Part shown: positions 20,576-29,389 of the stretch, piece by piece | How the letters are laid out: each line of letters starts with the position of its first letter | Numbering within the stretch: position 1 is the first letter of the stretch | Assembly: GCA_965222505.1 (NCBI GenBank) | Contig: OZ244956.1 | Location: forward strand, 1,426,001 to 1,490,000 | Source: G965222505 sp965222505 | GTDB taxonomy: Bacteria > Bacteroidota > Rhodothermia > Rhodothermales > DATKEJ01 | Length of the DNA: 64,000 bases | Reading direction: 5' to 3' | The notes under the pieces: generated by a model | Told to the model about the DNA's origin: nothing | Database searches by the model: none | Seen by the model: only the letters and a program-made list of their open reading frames with translations | Program-made: the position numbers and the translations under genes

Positions 20576-20618
20576 GCATAACAACCGTTGCAGCCGACCC
20601 AGGGCGTTGGTCGTTCCA
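20576..20618 (+). repeat. attC half-site (R''-L''), plus orientation
   Basis: GCATAACAACCGTTGCAGCC and the following CCCAGGGCG match the R''/L'' half of the array attC sites read on the plus strand. It ends where the IS21 element D fragment begins at 20,619. It is the 3' end of the inverted antitoxin/toxin cassette. Confidence 0.85.
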
Positions 20619-21826
20619 TGTCAAGCGACACCCACTCTTACGCATTACGGCGACACCTTCTTTTACGCACTCCCAAGTCATTTATGTGGCCGGTGAGTGA
20701 TTGTTTAGGGGGTTACGTTTTCAATCTCAGTGTCTCTTCCAGCTCCCGCAATCGGTAGCTTCGGCCCTTGATGTTGATCACATGGGCATGGTGGAGCAGT
20801 CGGTCCAAGATCGCGGTGGTCAGCACCTCGTCGCCAGCCAACAACTCCGTCCATTCGCGCACCGACTTGTTGGTAGTGATCATCACTGCACCCCGACCGT
20901 AACGGTAGCTGACCAGCCGGAAGAACAAGCTGGCCTCCTGCCGGTCCATCGGCTCAAAGCCCAACTCATCGATGACGAGCAGCATCGTCGAGAGGTACTT
21001 CTTGCGTCTGAGCTTCGACGGCGGCAGATGCGCATCACGCCTGAGTTGCATCAGCAGTTCATCGAAGCGGTAGAATTGCACCGAGAAGCCCTGCTCGATT
21101 GCCTTGATACCCAGGCCGATGGCCAGATGCGTCTTACCCACTCCGGGCGGACCCTGCAAAAGCACCGTCTCTGTGCCGCGTACCCAGGCACTGGTGGTCA
21201 GCGTCTCGATGCGGCTGCGCTCGACAGCGGGTTGGAAGGCAAAATCGAAGTTGGCGATTGTCTGCCCTGTCGGCAGATTCGACAGCCGGAGTGAGCGTTC
21301 GATGCGGCGTTCTTCGCGACCGGCCACTTCATGTCTGAGCAATTGGTCCAAGAACAGATGCGGAGCCGTCTCCTGCTTGACGGCTGCCGAGAGCAGCGTG
21401 TCGAGGTGCGCTGCGGCGTAGCTCAGTCCCAGCGCCAGCAATCGTTCTCGGGTGTGATCGACCTCAAGCGTTGGTGTTGTTTTCTTACTCTTCATCGTGC
21501 CACCTCCGCCAGGGCCTGATAATAGTCGCAGGGCCTGATAATAGTCGATTGAACGGCGTGCCACCGGCTCATTGGCCAACTCCAGCATGCGTCGGCCCAT
21601 ACGGCCCAGCGGCATCGGAGCCTGCACGCGTGGCGTCGACAGCCCGTCGTAGTGTCGGGGATCGATCACGAGCCGCTCAACGGTGTGACGCGGATGCATC
21701 GCGATGATCTCAATGTGATGAAGCACCTGCACCGTCTGAGAGCAGCCTCGCACTTCGACCTCCAGGCCAGCGAAGACAAACGGGACGCTGTATTGTCGCC
21801 CCTCGAACGAGACCAACGCGTCCCTC
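20619..21826 (-). mobile_element. IS21-family element D, truncated copy
   Basis: It shares the terminus TGTCAAGCGACACCCAC and repeats the complete copy at 58,011-60,265 from its istB end into the middle of istA. IS3 element B2 then cuts it off at 21,826. It inserted into, or deleted up to, the attC of the inverted cassette. Confidence 0.9.
20713..21816 (-). pseudogene. Fused IstA-IstB, N-terminus missing
   Basis: These 367 residues equal the C-terminal part of the 684-aa IstA-IstB fusion at 58,117: the end of IstA (SFEGRQYSVPFVF), the duplicated junction (YYQALRLLSGPGGGG) and a complete IstB with Walker A GPPGVGKT and Walker B LLVIDELGF. The IstA DDE region is lost at the IS3 B2 border. Confidence 0.9.
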
Positions 21827-21921
21827 TGTGCCTACATTCAGTGAGACACTTTTCCTTCGTAAATTAAACTCTTAACTCCACCTCCAACTGGCGGTGGCGA
21901 GGGCGAAGTAGATCAAATACC

Positions 21922-22302
21922 ATGGATCATAATACCAACGGCCATAACCCGGCCACGGAAGTGCAACGGCCCAAACGTCGTCAATTTAGCCCGTCGTACA
22001 AGTTGCGCATTCTCAAAGAAGCCGACCAATGCCACTCCTCAGCCGAACGAGGTGCACTTTTGCGCCGAGAAGGGTTGTACTCGTCGAACCTGAAGACGTG
22101 GCGACGCCAACTTGAACGCGGTGAACTCGATGGGGCCAAGCCAGGCCGCAAGCCGAAGACGGATGCTGAGAAAGAAGTGATTCAGCTACGTCGGGAGAAT
22201 GAGCGGCTCAAGCGCAAACTGGAACAGGCCGAGACCATAATCTCGGTGCAAAAAAAACTCTCACAACTACTTGGTCTCGACCAGAGCGACGGCAACAGAT
22301 GA
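21922..22302 (+). CDS. IS3 transposase OrfA, element B2
   Basis: Identical to the 126-aa OrfA at 19,275, with the same helix-turn-helix and coiled coil. It overlaps orfB by four bases. Confidence 0.9.
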   Translation: MDHNTNGHNPATEVQRPKRRQFSPSYKLRILKEADQCHSSAERGALLRREGLYSSNLKTWRRQLERGELDGAKPGRKPKTDAEKEVIQLRRENERLKRKLEQAETIISVQKKLSQLLGLDQSDGNR

Positions 22303-23423
22303 TGCATCAGGCCAAACAACTCTGCCAAACGATGCCGACCCGCGCCTCATGCCAGGCCCTCGGCATTCCGCGCAGCAGCTTCTATCGCTGGCGACAGCCC
22401 CGGCCAAAGGTCGAAAAACCGGCCAGGGTGCGCACTCCGGCCCGGGCCTTGCAGCCTTCGGAGCGTACCGAAGTGCGACATCTACTCAACAGCGAGCGCT
22501 TCTGCGACCAGACGCCGCGGCAGGTCTGGGCGTGTTTGTTGGACGAGGGACGCTACTACTGTCACTGGAGAACGATGTATCGCATTCTGGATGATCATGC
22601 CGAGACACGGGAACGGCGCAACGTGCTCCGGCATCCGGTTTATCACAAGCCAGAGCTGTTGGCAACAGGTGCTAACATGTTGTGGTCATGGGATATAACG
22701 AAGCTTCGTGGCCCATCAAAAGGGGTTTACTACCACCTCTACGTGATCCTCGATGTCTACAGTCGCTATGTGGTTGGATGGAGCTTGGCCGCTTGGGAAT
22801 CGGCCGAGATCGCAGAAGCATTGATCGAGACGAGTTGCCAGCGACAGGGTATTGATCCAGGTCAGTTGACCATCCATGCAGACCGGGGTCCGTCAATGAC
22901 CTCGAACACGGTAGCCGAATTGATGGTTCGCCTCGGCGTGTGCAAGACGCATTCGCGCCCCCATGTCTCGAATGACAATCCGTATTCGGAGGCCCAATTC
23001 AAGACGATGAAATACAGACCGGATTATCCGCATCGTTTTGGCAGCCAGCCGGATGCGCGGCATTGGTGCCATGGGTTTATGCACTGGTATAATCATGAGC
23101 ACTACCACAGCGGTCTGGGCCTGTTGACGCCTGCGATGGTGCATTTCGGTGAGGCCGAACAGGTTCGAATGCAACGTCGGGCGATTCTCGAAGCAGCCTA
23201 CCGTAGAAATCCAGAGCGCTTTGTTCGAGGGCTGCCAGTGGTGGTCGAGTTGCCGTCATCGGTGTGGATCAACAAACCAGAAACCAAAGAAAAGGAGTTG
23301 TTATTGCGTTGTGGTAATGTGGTCAACAAGGATAAGTGCGGTGGCATGGAAGCGGTTGTCCATATTTCCACAACCCAACCGTGCGGATCCAGCAATACAC
23401 TTGGATCCGAGTCTGATTTCTAA
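22299..23423 (+). CDS. IS3 transposase OrfB, element B2
   Basis: Identical to the 374-aa OrfB at 18,154, with all three catalytic blocks present. Since both copies are intact, this IS may still be mobile. Confidence 0.9.
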   Translation: MMHQAKQLCQTMPTRASCQALGIPRSSFYRWRQPRPKVEKPARVRTPARALQPSERTEVRHLLNSERFCDQTPRQVWACLLDEGRYYCHWRTMYRILDDHAETRERRNVLRHPVYHKPELLATGANMLWSWDITKLRGPSKGVYYHLYVILDVYSRYVVGWSLAAWESAEIAEALIETSCQRQGIDPGQLTIHADRGPSMTSNTVAELMVRLGVCKTHSRPHVSNDNPYSEAQFKTMKYRPDYPHRFGSQPDARHWCHGFMHWYNHEHYHSGLGLLTPAMVHFGEAEQVRMQRRAILEAAYRRNPERFVRGLPVVVELPSSVWINKPETKEKELLLRCGNVVNKDKCGGMEAVVHISTTQPCGSSNTLGSESDF

Positions 23424-23452
23424 GCAAAAAGTGTCTCAAAGTCGTTGACACA

Positions 23453-24576
23453 TACCGATAGGGGTTCAAACGTGCCGGTCGGTGCTTGGCCGCCTCAAAG
23501 GGCCGCTCCGGTAGCGGCCTCAACATCGGCTGCTCTTGGGCAAAGGCTTGGCCGATACGCTGAGGCTGGCCCTTAACCTGACGGTCTTGGTCACGTAGAC
23601 AACACTGCGCCAAATACGTGTTCAAGGCCTCAAAGCTGTCAAACTCGGGCACCGGCACCAAGAAGTTGCGACGCACAAAGCCGACACCATGTTCGACCCC
23701 TCCCTTCTCGTGACCCTGTCCCGGTGTACAGAAACGCGAGTCAAAGAGATAATAGCTGCGGAAGACAATGAAGCTGCGCTGCTCTTCACGGTTACGGCCT
23801 TCAAGTACCCGGGCAACGGCGGTCGTGAGATTGTCATAGGTAATGCGATGGGGTACGCCGCCAAAGGCAGCAAAAGCCCTAACATGGGCATCAAAGAAGA
23901 CCTCCTGGCGTTGCGAGGGCGCAGCCATGACAAACAAGCGACGGGAGTAGCACAGGCGCATGACAAATAGCTGCACAGTTTGCCTCTTGCCCGAGATGAT
24001 GGCCTCGGCCTCTCCCCAATCGACTTGGGCATCAATGCCAGGATCGAACTCAAGGGGAAGGAAGACGGCTCTTTTTTTGTTGCGTGCACGAAGCTGGCTC
24101 ACATAACGCCTGACACTGGACTCACTGCCTTTGTAGCCTTGTGCTCGGAGCCTTTGAAAAATGCGCCGGGCCGTATAGCGCTGCTTACGCGGCAAGTGGA
24201 CATTGTCGGCGAGTAAGGCTTCGATACGCGCTTTGAATGCCCCCAAAACGGGTGCGGGCCGGGGGTGTCGTAGCGTGTAGGGTTGAGCTTCTGGGTCGGC
24301 CAGGGCTTTGCGCACAGTCTTTCGGCTATGGCCGAAGTCTCGGGCAATCTGTCGGATACTTTTTTGCTCAATGAAGTAGGCACGTCGGATGGCTTCGCGT
24401 TGGTACACGTTAATCATCTCCATCTCGGCTAAGGGGTGGACGAAGCAGCGGAAGTGGTGTCATTCCGCTCGGGACGTCTGATGATAGCCAAGACTAGGGG
24501 TTAGGTGGTCCCCTTTTCAATTATCAAACTTCGAAGGGGTGGGTCCCTTTTAGATTAGCAAAAACAGCTTGACACA
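23453..24576 (-). mobile_element. IS21-family element C, truncated
   Basis: One end (TGTGTCAAGCTG, read on the minus strand from 24,576) and the 5' part of istA remain. The rest of istA, all of istB and the other end are missing at the IS3 B2 border. The intact end cuts into the PIN gene on its right. Confidence 0.85.
23456..24423 (-). pseudogene. istA: IstA transposase of element C, C-terminus missing
   Basis: The helix-turn-helix (KSIRQIARDFGHSRKTVRKAL, about 20-40) and the DDE core (DAQVDWGEAEA, ITYDNLTTAV, EKGGVEHGVGFVRR) are present. The protein is cut after RPARLNPYR, and the next residues come from IS3 B2. IstB is absent. Confidence 0.88.
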
Positions 24577-24840
24577 TACCGCACTACGTCCGATGATCTC
24601 CTCGGTCAGACGTATGAATAAAGGCGCACCAACGACGGTCTCCAGTGCATATTCCAGACGTGTCTGTTGAGAAGTACGCTCGATTTCGTAGATGAGTACG
24701 TCTGAGGAAACGAGCGTGATATGGCCTGTTTTGACAAAATCAAGTACTTGCAGGATAGCTTCGGCCTCACGGCGAATCCGCTCTTGGGAGAGATCATCCA
24801 GAGGGCGTTGCAGACTACAGTTATCGAGGTAGACGTTCAT
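24577..24840 (-). pseudogene. PIN-domain-like toxin, C-terminus cut by IS21
   Basis: The start at 24,840 (MNVYLDNCSLQRPLDD) gives the first acidic residue of a PIN fold (YLDNC). A later acidic position may lie in IYEIERTSQ. The gene is cut after EEIIGRSA by IS21 element C, so the C-terminal acidic residues of the PIN site are lost. Its cassette start (attC1 R' at 24,886) survives; its own attC does not. Confidence 0.65.
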
Positions 24841-24885
24841 GCCCAAAAGCTACAAACTTGTCTCGGGACTCACAATCGCGAAAAC

Positions 24886-25009
24886 GTATAACGGCCCAAG
24901 TTCAGCCGACCTGGGCTGAGGGGAAGACACCTTAATCGTGCACAAAGTCACTCGCCCCGGATAGGCTGGAACGGCCAACGCCCTGGGTCGGCTGTAACGG
25001 TTGTTACGC
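24886..25009 (-). repeat. attC1
   Basis: R' box GTTATAC (24,886-24,892) and R'' box GCGTAAC (25,003-25,009). The loop is of the GTCACTCGCC type. It belongs to the methyltransferase cassette on its right, whose TAA stop lies within R''. Confidence 0.9.
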
Positions 25010-25942
25010 CGCCGTTACCTGAGCCTGACAATCCCAATATGCCACACCAATGCCACCACCCCCATACCAATGCCCCTTGGGACACTCCTGCCAATACTGG
25101 AACCGACGACCCGTACGCTCGGCAAACTCCAACAGCTTCGACGTTACATGTGCATTGTCGCCGATGACTACCGCGCCCTCTGACAACTTACCTTCGATGA
25201 CCCCGTACTCTCGCTCCTCGTACTCGGCTGAATGGTCGCTGTCGTTGATGAACATATCGATGGACTCTTCGAGCGCTCTCAGCGATTCGATTGAATCACC
25301 ATAGAGGATCTCTCCAACGCTGGCATAAGGCCCTTGCAGAAAGTAGCCCGCCCTGGGTTGAATATCGGTGCCATAGTACCGGCCTCGATGCCCCTCTTGA
25401 TGGTTGCGAAGCAGAGCCGCCGTGAGCACACAAGAACCGAGTCCTTTGTCAACGCCAGTTTCGATAACAACGGCCGGCTTCAGGATGCGAACCAAGGCAT
25501 ACCATCCGGCTCGTTTGCCATAACGGATCTCTGGATCTGAAAATGGGCCGTCTGGACCCGATTGACTCAACCGTTGAAGATGCCGACGCAGATCAGGGTC
25601 CTGTTCGAGTTCTTCGATAAAGGCCATTGCATCGGCTTGCTTGGTATCGGTGACCGAAGCGATGAAGGCGGCGAGGTAGGCTTTGTTGAGCGGCGTCAGG
25701 TCATAGGTGAAATTGGTGTACTCTTTTGAAGTAAGCAACCAGCGCAGTGATGCTTTGAGTTGAGCAAAAAGAGGCGGCGCGATCAGTTTGAGCCGGAGGA
25801 TAGCAAAGAGAAGACGGCCCAGTAGGGGCACGCGTCCCAACTGCCTCACTCTGGATTTAATGCTCATAGATTTGGTCTTGAATTTTAGAGTCGTCCTTCT
25901 GGCATTAATTAGACCATTTGACAAATCGGCTGGTTGGTTCAT
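25004..25942 (-). CDS. Class I SAM-dependent methyltransferase-like protein
   Basis: This 312-aa protein has a Rossmann-like methyltransferase core: VIETGVDKGLGS (motif I, about 162-173), GRYYGTDIQP (acidic residue of motif II) and DMFINDSDHSAEYEEREY (about 230). It resembles the Methyltransf_24 group, where the DSDHS block coordinates substrate or metal. The N-terminus has a hydrophobic helix (VPLLGRLLFAILRLKLIAPPLFAQL) that may bind membrane. Start codons at 25,942 or 25,867 (MSIKSRVRQLG) are both possible. The gene fills one cassette in the expected orientation. Substrate unknown. Confidence 0.75.
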   Translation of the reverse strand: MNQPADLSNGLINARRTTLKFKTKSMSIKSRVRQLGRVPLLGRLLFAILRLKLIAPPLFAQLKASLRWLLTSKEYTNFTYDLTPLNKAYLAAFIASVTDTKQADAMAFIEELEQDPDLRRHLQRLSQSGPDGPFSDPEIRYGKRAGWYALVRILKPAVVIETGVDKGLGSCVLTAALLRNHQEGHRGRYYGTDIQPRAGYFLQGPYASVGEILYGDSIESLRALEESIDMFINDSDHSAEYEEREYGVIEGKLSEGAVVIGDNAHVTSKLLEFAERTGRRFQYWQECPKGHWYGGGGIGVAYWDCQAQVTAA

Positions 25943-26097
25943 TCCGGCTGTGTTGATGAAGAAATGGAAGACAAAAAGGTGCCTAAATGAAGCAGGGACA
26001 TAGGAGTTTATCGTTGAAAGAGTTCACGCGCGAGCACAAGATTTGGGCTGGTCTGGGAGTTCGAAAGTTGAAATCGAGCACGTCATTTGGCAAGGCG

Positions 26098-26220
26098 GTG
26101 TAACGGCCCCAGTTCAGGCGCGTAGGGCTAACGGCACAAGATAGCCAACGACTACAAGACACACCCACCGAAAATGACAGAACCCCTAACGCCCTACGTC
26201 GCTTGCAACGGTTGTTATGT
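26098..26220 (-). repeat. attC2
   Basis: R' GTTACAC (26,098-26,104) and R'' ACATAAC (26,214-26,220). This is the attC of family A copy 1, and nearly identical to attC5. Confidence 0.92.
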
Positions 26221-26476
26221 GGCTAAAGACAAACGCGATACAAAACATACCAAGTAACCACTGCCAATTCCAACCGGCACCCCTTCAAGGCCAAACCGCC
26301 GCATGGCGAGATGACGAGACAGACGGCTCTGGGGACAACAGGCCCAATGCCGACCGGCACCTGATCAAAGACCACCCTGGGCCGGCGAGGCCGTCAAGAC
26401 GGCCCACCCAACCGAAGCCGCAAAGACTGGTTGAGGTAAGCAAAACGTGAGGCCAACCCCAAGCGGCTGGCGTGCC
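26221..26476 (-). other. Short cassette, family A copy 1
   Basis: This 256-bp cassette body has no conserved ORF. Its ends pair (TATGTGGC / GCCACATA). Inside are two hairpin-forming blocks: about 26,299-26,330 (GCCGCATG...CAGACGGC with loop GCGAGATGACGAGA) and about 26,379-26,406 (GGGCCG...CGGCCC with loop GCGAGGCCGTCAAGA). It is identical to copy 2 except for the six bases gccgtc in the second loop. Role unknown; a structured RNA or DNA element is possible. Confidence 0.75.
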
Positions 26477-26598
26477 ACATAACGGACCAAGTTCAAGTGC
26501 GCAGGGCTGAGGCCGAAACATAAAGGGCGGCTGGAAATCACATACACTTCAAACGGCTAAACCCCAACGCCCTGAGTCGCTTGTAACGGGTGTTAGGC
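26477..26598 (-). repeat. attC3
   Basis: R' GTTATGT (26,477-26,483) and R'' GCCTAAC (26,592-26,598). attC of family B copy 1. Confidence 0.92.
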
Positions 26599-26880
26599 GG
26601 CACCGACGGCGACGAACCCACTTACCTTGAAATGCATCAACTGAGTACCCCGAGCACGCTGACAGACGCGCCCACATGCCAGCACCGGCCTGGCTCAAAG
26701 GGGCAATACCGCACCGTTGGTGACGCACACCCTTCATCTCTTCAGTGCGCCGGTACGCGGCATCAAAAGCCGTGCACAACAAGACCGCGCCCACTGAGAC
26801 GAGCCCACGGCCGAGGTTCACCCTTTGAGCGTCTGATCACAGCCCAGGCCCCTAAGCCAGAGTTAGCGCAGGTGGTGTCC
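26599..26880 (-). other. Short cassette, family B copy 1
   Basis: It starts and ends with the family B blocks (GGTGGTGTCCGC near 26,870 and GGCACCGACGGCGACG at 26,599-26,615). The ATGAAGGG start is present, but a one-base length difference from copies 3, 5, 6 and 7 prevents the frame from ending at the attC stop. The part next to the 5' end (26,800-26,870) differs from most other copies and matches copy 3. Confidence 0.75.
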
Positions 26881-27006
26881 GCATAACGGCCCAAGTTCAG
26901 CCGAACCGGGCTGAGGGAAAACTACTCAAATCGTGCACAAAGTCACTCGCTCCCAGTCGTCAGCACAGAAACCAGCGCCCTGTGTCGGCTGGAACGGTTG
27001 TTATAC
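26881..27006 (-). repeat. attC4
   Basis: R' GTTATGC (26,881-26,887) and R'' GTATAAC (27,000-27,006). attC of the DUF433-DUF5615 cassette. Confidence 0.92.
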
Positions 27007-27109
27007 CACCCAAGCGAGAGCGTGTATTTCTGCATACTTCTACTTCCCTCGCTGCGTCTAATGCACGTTTCAATCTCTATGATAATGGCCCTCCGAGATG
27101 CCGACGCAT

Positions 27110-27463
27110 CTACTGACGCTGAGCAAAGCGGATCTGCTTCTCCGTTACAACTACAAAACTTCCTGACAACCGATCTGCATATTCCCCCAGCAATACCCGC
27201 AATACCCGAATCTTGTTGGCACTACGTTCATCCTCCAATCGGAGCAATATCACACCCTGATGTCGATGACCGTGACGATAGACATAGGTGCCGAAATCCT
27301 TGTCATTGGTGATCACGATCCGGTCTGAAGACTCGGCCAATTCAAGCAGTGGCAAGTCCTTCTGCCCTCGGACTTGGTCATATACCGAATATACGTCATG
27401 ACCCAAGCCTTCAAGCCATCGTGCAACAGCCGGACCCGTACATTCATCAACGAGAAAACGCAT
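27110..27463 (-). CDS. DUF5615 (Mut7-C/PIN-like) toxin
   Basis: This 117-aa protein opens MRFLVDECTGPAVARWLEGLGHDVYSV, the DUF5615 pattern, with the PIN-type Asp in VDEC and the second block RIVITNDKDFGTYVYR (about 48-63). These proteins are putative RNases and usually pair with DUF433. Here DUF433 ends four bases upstream on the same strand, so they form one operon in a 0.8-kb cassette. Confidence 0.85.
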   Translation of the reverse strand: MRFLVDECTGPAVARWLEGLGHDVYSVYDQVRGQKDLPLLELAESSDRIVITNDKDFGTYVYRHGHRHQGVILLRLEDERSANKIRVLRVLLGEYADRLSGSFVVVTEKQIRFAQRQ

Positions 27464-27467
27464 CGGC

Positions 27468-27713
27468 TTAGGCTGAAAGCGTCAGAGGCATATAGCTAGA
27501 ATCAGCCACCGTTCGAGAGGCAAAAAGCAGACAGGCGTGGATATCCTCAGAGGTGAGATGGTGGTATTCTTCTAGGACTTCTTGCTCGCTTGCTCCATGT
27601 GCAAGAAGTCCTAGAATGAATTCTACGGTTAACCGAGTACCTTTAATAACCGGCTTGCCGAGCATGACTTGGGGATTGAGTACGATACGATCAAGGAGTT
27701 GGTCGTCAGGCAT
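27468..27713 (-). CDS. DUF433 antitoxin
   Basis: This 81-aa protein carries the DUF433 helix-turn-helix signature: IVLNPQVMLGKPVIKGTRLTVEFILGLLAHGASEQEVLEEYHHLTSEDI (read in parts). It is the cognate antitoxin of the DUF5615 gene just downstream, and probably the autoregulator. Confidence 0.88.
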   Translation of the reverse strand: MPDDQLLDRIVLNPQVMLGKPVIKGTRLTVEFILGLLAHGASEQEVLEEYHHLTSEDIHACLLFASRTVADSSYMPLTLSA

Positions 27714-27801
27714 GGGTTTGGGAGCGTTGGGTCCTGTGAACTACGGATTAGGGCTTATATCTATTCTCGGCTCTTGGGTTCTCCCCGCTCATTTCCTGGT
27801 G

Positions 27802-27924
27802 GTATAACGGCCCCAGTTCAGGCGCGTAGGGCTAACGGCACAAGATAGCCAACGACTACAAGACACACCCACCGAAAATGACAGAACCCCTAACGCCCTA
27901 CGTCGCTTGCAACGGTTGTTATGT
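27802..27924 (-). repeat. attC5
   Basis: R' GTTATAC (27,802-27,808) and R'' ACATAAC (27,918-27,924). attC of family A copy 2; the same as attC2 apart from the R' box. Confidence 0.92.
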
Positions 27925-28180
27925 GGCTAAAGACAAACGCGATACAAAACATACCAAGTAACCACTGCCAATTCCAACCGGCACCCCTTCAAGGCCAAAC
28001 CGCCGCATGGCGAGATGACGAGACAGACGGCTCTGGGGACAACAGGCCCAATGCCGACCGGCACCTGATCAAAGACCACCCTGGGCCGGCGAGCAAGACA
28101 AGACGGCCCACCCAACCGAAGCCGCAAAGACTGGTTGAGGTAAGCAAAACGTGAGGCCAACCCCAAGCGGCTGGCGTGCC
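27925..28180 (-). other. Short cassette, family A copy 2
   Basis: It is identical to copy 1 except that the hexamer in the second hairpin loop is caagac instead of gccgtc. The change opens an 85-codon minus frame that is closed in copy 1 and not preserved in copies 4 and 5, so I do not call it a gene. Confidence 0.75.
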
Positions 28181-28303
28181 ACATAACGGCCCAAGTTCAG
28201 GTGCACAGGGCAAACAGCAGAAGATAAACAAGGGCTGCAAAACACGCCCTGCCGACCAAGCCGAAACCCCAACGCCCTGGGTCGGCTGGAACGGTTGTTA
28301 TAC
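28181..28303 (-). repeat. attC6
   Basis: R' GTTATGT (28,181-28,187) and R'' GTATAAC (28,297-28,303). attC of the two-hydrolase cassette. Confidence 0.92.
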
Positions 28304-28574
28304 ACCATAGCGCTACGGACCGAACTTGATCGAGTTCAGCTACATGCTTCAAAGCACATGTCCTTGTGTCACCTCAGCTTCTCTTTCTGCTCGACTCCTT
28401 CGTATCTTCAGTACTGTTTCGGCTGAAAACAACGAGTTTGCTACACCTCACCATGTAGATAAAATGTACATCGACCAACGCACCGGAAAACAATGCGTTC
28501 GAGAACGCAAAAAGCACGAATCAAGTCGCCCAACCGCTGATATATCTCAAGTTGTGCAAATTCGTCGACATGCT

Positions 28575-29345
28575 ATGAGATCGTTTGTGGTCGCCCTCGC
28601 CTTGTTGTTGACCGGCCTCTGGTCCGAACTCGCCGGTCAGGATGCCCCATCTCAGGGCCGTCAGGTATGGACTGAGGCTTTGGCACTCGTCTCGACCAAG
28701 ATCCATGTGCCGGAAAACTATGATCCAATGCAAGAGTATCCGCTGCTTATTGCGCTGCATGGTTTCGGGAGCTCAGCCGAGCTATTTGGACGTATTGCAT
28801 CTCACTTTACCGAAAAGGGCTTCATCGTTGCACTCCCGGAAGGAGCCTATTCGGTGCTGATTGAGGATCACATCGGCCGAGACTGGTTCCTACACCAGCC
28901 CCCTACAGAATGGAGTGACCTCCGGCTTCGTGCCCTCCGACTAACGGCTCAGAGTCAACTGCCGAGCGTGCTAGCAGAACTGAAGCGAGAGCACAAGATC
29001 AGCCAAGCTTATCTATTGGGTTTCTCGCAAGGCGGCATCGTGGCATACTACTCAGGAATCACGCACCATCAAGACTTTGACGGTATCATAATCTTCGGGT
29101 CTGTGCTGTTCGTGGAATGGATGGCTCCTGAAACGCTAGCCGAGGGCCGTGAGATACCTGTACTGATCTTTCAGGGTACGGAAGACGACCTAGTCCCTAC
29201 CTCAATGGCCGAGTCAACACGTGACCTCCTCGTCGGCCATGGCTACACTGTCACGTATCGCGAATTCACTGGTGGTCACAGCGTGCCTCCGGAATTATTG
29301 AGTTCGGCCATCGACTGGATTCATGTTCGCCTTGATGACAACTGA
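28575..29345 (+). CDS. Exported alpha/beta hydrolase (phospholipase/carboxylesterase type)
   Basis: I choose the start at 28,575 because it begins a signal peptide (MRSFVVALALLLTGLWSELAG); the frame is open upstream to 28,326 but without other support. The Ser nucleophile lies in LLGFSQGG, the Asp probably in FQGTEDDLVP and the His in FTGGHSVP. The oxyanion strand is LLIALHGFGSS. It resembles Abhydrolase_2 esterases. It lies antisense to the cassette orientation, so it needs its own promoter, and is followed 44 bases later by a second hydrolase. Confidence 0.82.
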   Translation: MRSFVVALALLLTGLWSELAGQDAPSQGRQVWTEALALVSTKIHVPENYDPMQEYPLLIALHGFGSSAELFGRIASHFTEKGFIVALPEGAYSVLIEDHIGRDWFLHQPPTEWSDLRLRALRLTAQSQLPSVLAELKREHKISQAYLLGFSQGGIVAYYSGITHHQDFDGIIIFGSVLFVEWMAPETLAEGREIPVLIFQGTEDDLVPTSMAESTRDLLVGHGYTVTYREFTGGHSVPPELLSSAIDWIHVRLDDN

Positions 29346-29389
29346 GGTAACCCCATTTTTGGATAAGCCTGTCACCTACGGAGTCGCCC

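Larger units (their letters stand above)
21827..23452 (+). mobile_element. IS3-family element B, copy 2
   Basis: It is the mirror image of copy B1. Its left side cuts IS21 element D and its right side cuts IS21 element C, two different istA genes, with no target duplication. With copy B1 it forms a 2-kb-spaced inverted repeat able to flip the DNA between them. Confidence 0.9.

Noticed and set aside
20701..21294. Plus-strand ORF of 197 codons (also 59,590-60,183 on the minus strand)
   Set aside because: Shadow of istB of element D; the IstB frame with Walker motifs is the real one.
26062..26104. A separate gene between the methyltransferase and attC2
   Set aside because: Only short unconserved frames exist; the region is the untranslated start of the methyltransferase cassette.
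26549..26821. Minus-strand ORF of 90 codons across family B copy 1 and its attC
   Set aside because: It reads through the attC and its frame is not kept in copies 3, 5, 6 and 7; only the shared sequence makes it look conserved among some copies.
27927..28184. 85-codon ORF starting at the first ATG of family A copy 2
   Set aside because: Copy 1, identical but for six bases, has a stop in the frame, and copies 4 and 5 shift frame. Not a conserved gene.
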